Positions 63,625 to 64,000 of a stretch of 64,000 bases of DNA are shown here, one piece after another. The stretch's first letter is position 1, and every line of letters begins with the position of its first letter. Source of the DNA: Pseudorasbora parva (Eukaryota; Chordata; Actinopteri; Cypriniformes; Gobionidae); contig NC_090179.1 of NCBI RefSeq assembly GCF_024679245.1, positions 6,763,820-6,827,819 of the forward strand, written 5' to 3'. The notes beneath the pieces were generated by a model. It was not told where the DNA came from, ran no database searches, and saw only the letters and a program-made list of their open reading frames with translations. The translations under genes were made by a program, and so were the position numbers.

Positions 63625-64000
63625 ATATAATATCCAACTTTATTCACAGACATATTATTGCCCAGCTCTTCACATAAAGTTGGATCAACTGCTTGAATGC
63701 TTATCATCACAAAATGTAAACTATATCATCTCCCAGCTCTAATCTGCTAAATGTGAATATAAGGTATAAAGATATTAAGATATTATAAACACCAACTTTA
63801 GTTTTTCTGTAAAGCTGCTTTAAAGCAATGTGTATCATTGTTTCTTCAACCTTATTATCCTTATTTACCTCATATCCCACCTCAGTAACATTCCTCGTTA
63901 CATGTTATTTGTAGTTACTTTTGTAAAAGCTATAAATTGTGCATAATTAAATGCGACTATCCCTAATCTTAACCCCAACACTAAAGTAAGTACATGTAGT
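63625..64000. other. AT-rich dock11 intron sequence
   Basis: No exon, repeat termini or tandem array recognised. Confidence 0.3.

Overview
The window is vertebrate nuclear DNA, most likely from a cypriniform (carp or zebrafish-like) fish. It holds parts of two conserved protein-coding genes split into small exons with GT/AG boundaries. The rest is dense transposon sequence of fish type: DIRS, Gmr1-like Ty3, hAT, Harbinger, TTAA-target and Tc1 elements. No bacterial features, rRNA, tRNA or CRISPR were seen. Species assignment is inference.

Host genes. The last coding exon of sbds (ribosome maturation factor) lies on + at 2827-2955. Facing it on - is the 3' part of a zizimin-family DOCK gene, best called dock11. 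Sixteen well-supported internal exons run from 62317 down to 25379 and keep reading phase across every junction. They encode the region before DHR2 and essentially all of the DHR2 CDC42-exchange domain. A short candidate terminal exon lies at 22130-22177, followed by a 3'UTR. The two genes converge tail to tail, with about 18.5 kb of repeats between them.

Layout. 1-1464 is a decayed Gmr1-like retroelement (-). 1465-2826 lies upstream of the last sbds exon and contains a possible broken exon on -. 4.6-9.8 kb is a nested set of non-autonomous elements with a 22-bp minisatellite and a solo LTR flanked by a 5-bp duplication. 10.1-11.7 kb is a hAT element with a perfect 8-bp duplication. 13.0-13.9 kb has an orphan exon-like ORF between direct repeats. 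15.55-21.37 kb is a DIRS element (-). From 22 kb to the right edge is dock11, whose introns hold the remaining elements: TTAA-target and Harbinger MITEs, a 248-bp-arm foldback, a second DIRS element (+, 47.2-52.8 kb), a structurally complete Gmr1-like LTR retrotransposon (+, 54165-59927), a second foldback and a Tc1 fossil.

Highlights. The Gmr1-like element has apparently identical 0.81 kb LTRs apart from CT-repeat length, a CAGT duplication, a tRNA-Pro-type primer site and the unusual order protease-integrase-RT-RNase H. Its gag looks internally deleted, and an in-frame TGA sits inside the protease region. Several insertions can be dated relative to each other because they split other repeats, some with an uninterrupted copy elsewhere in the window. 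I found no plausible wholly new biological system. The least-explained items are the dock11 C-terminal exon, the broken exon-like ORF at 2.1-2.5 kb, and unclassified long repeats at 27.4-29.5 and 36.7-37.9 kb.
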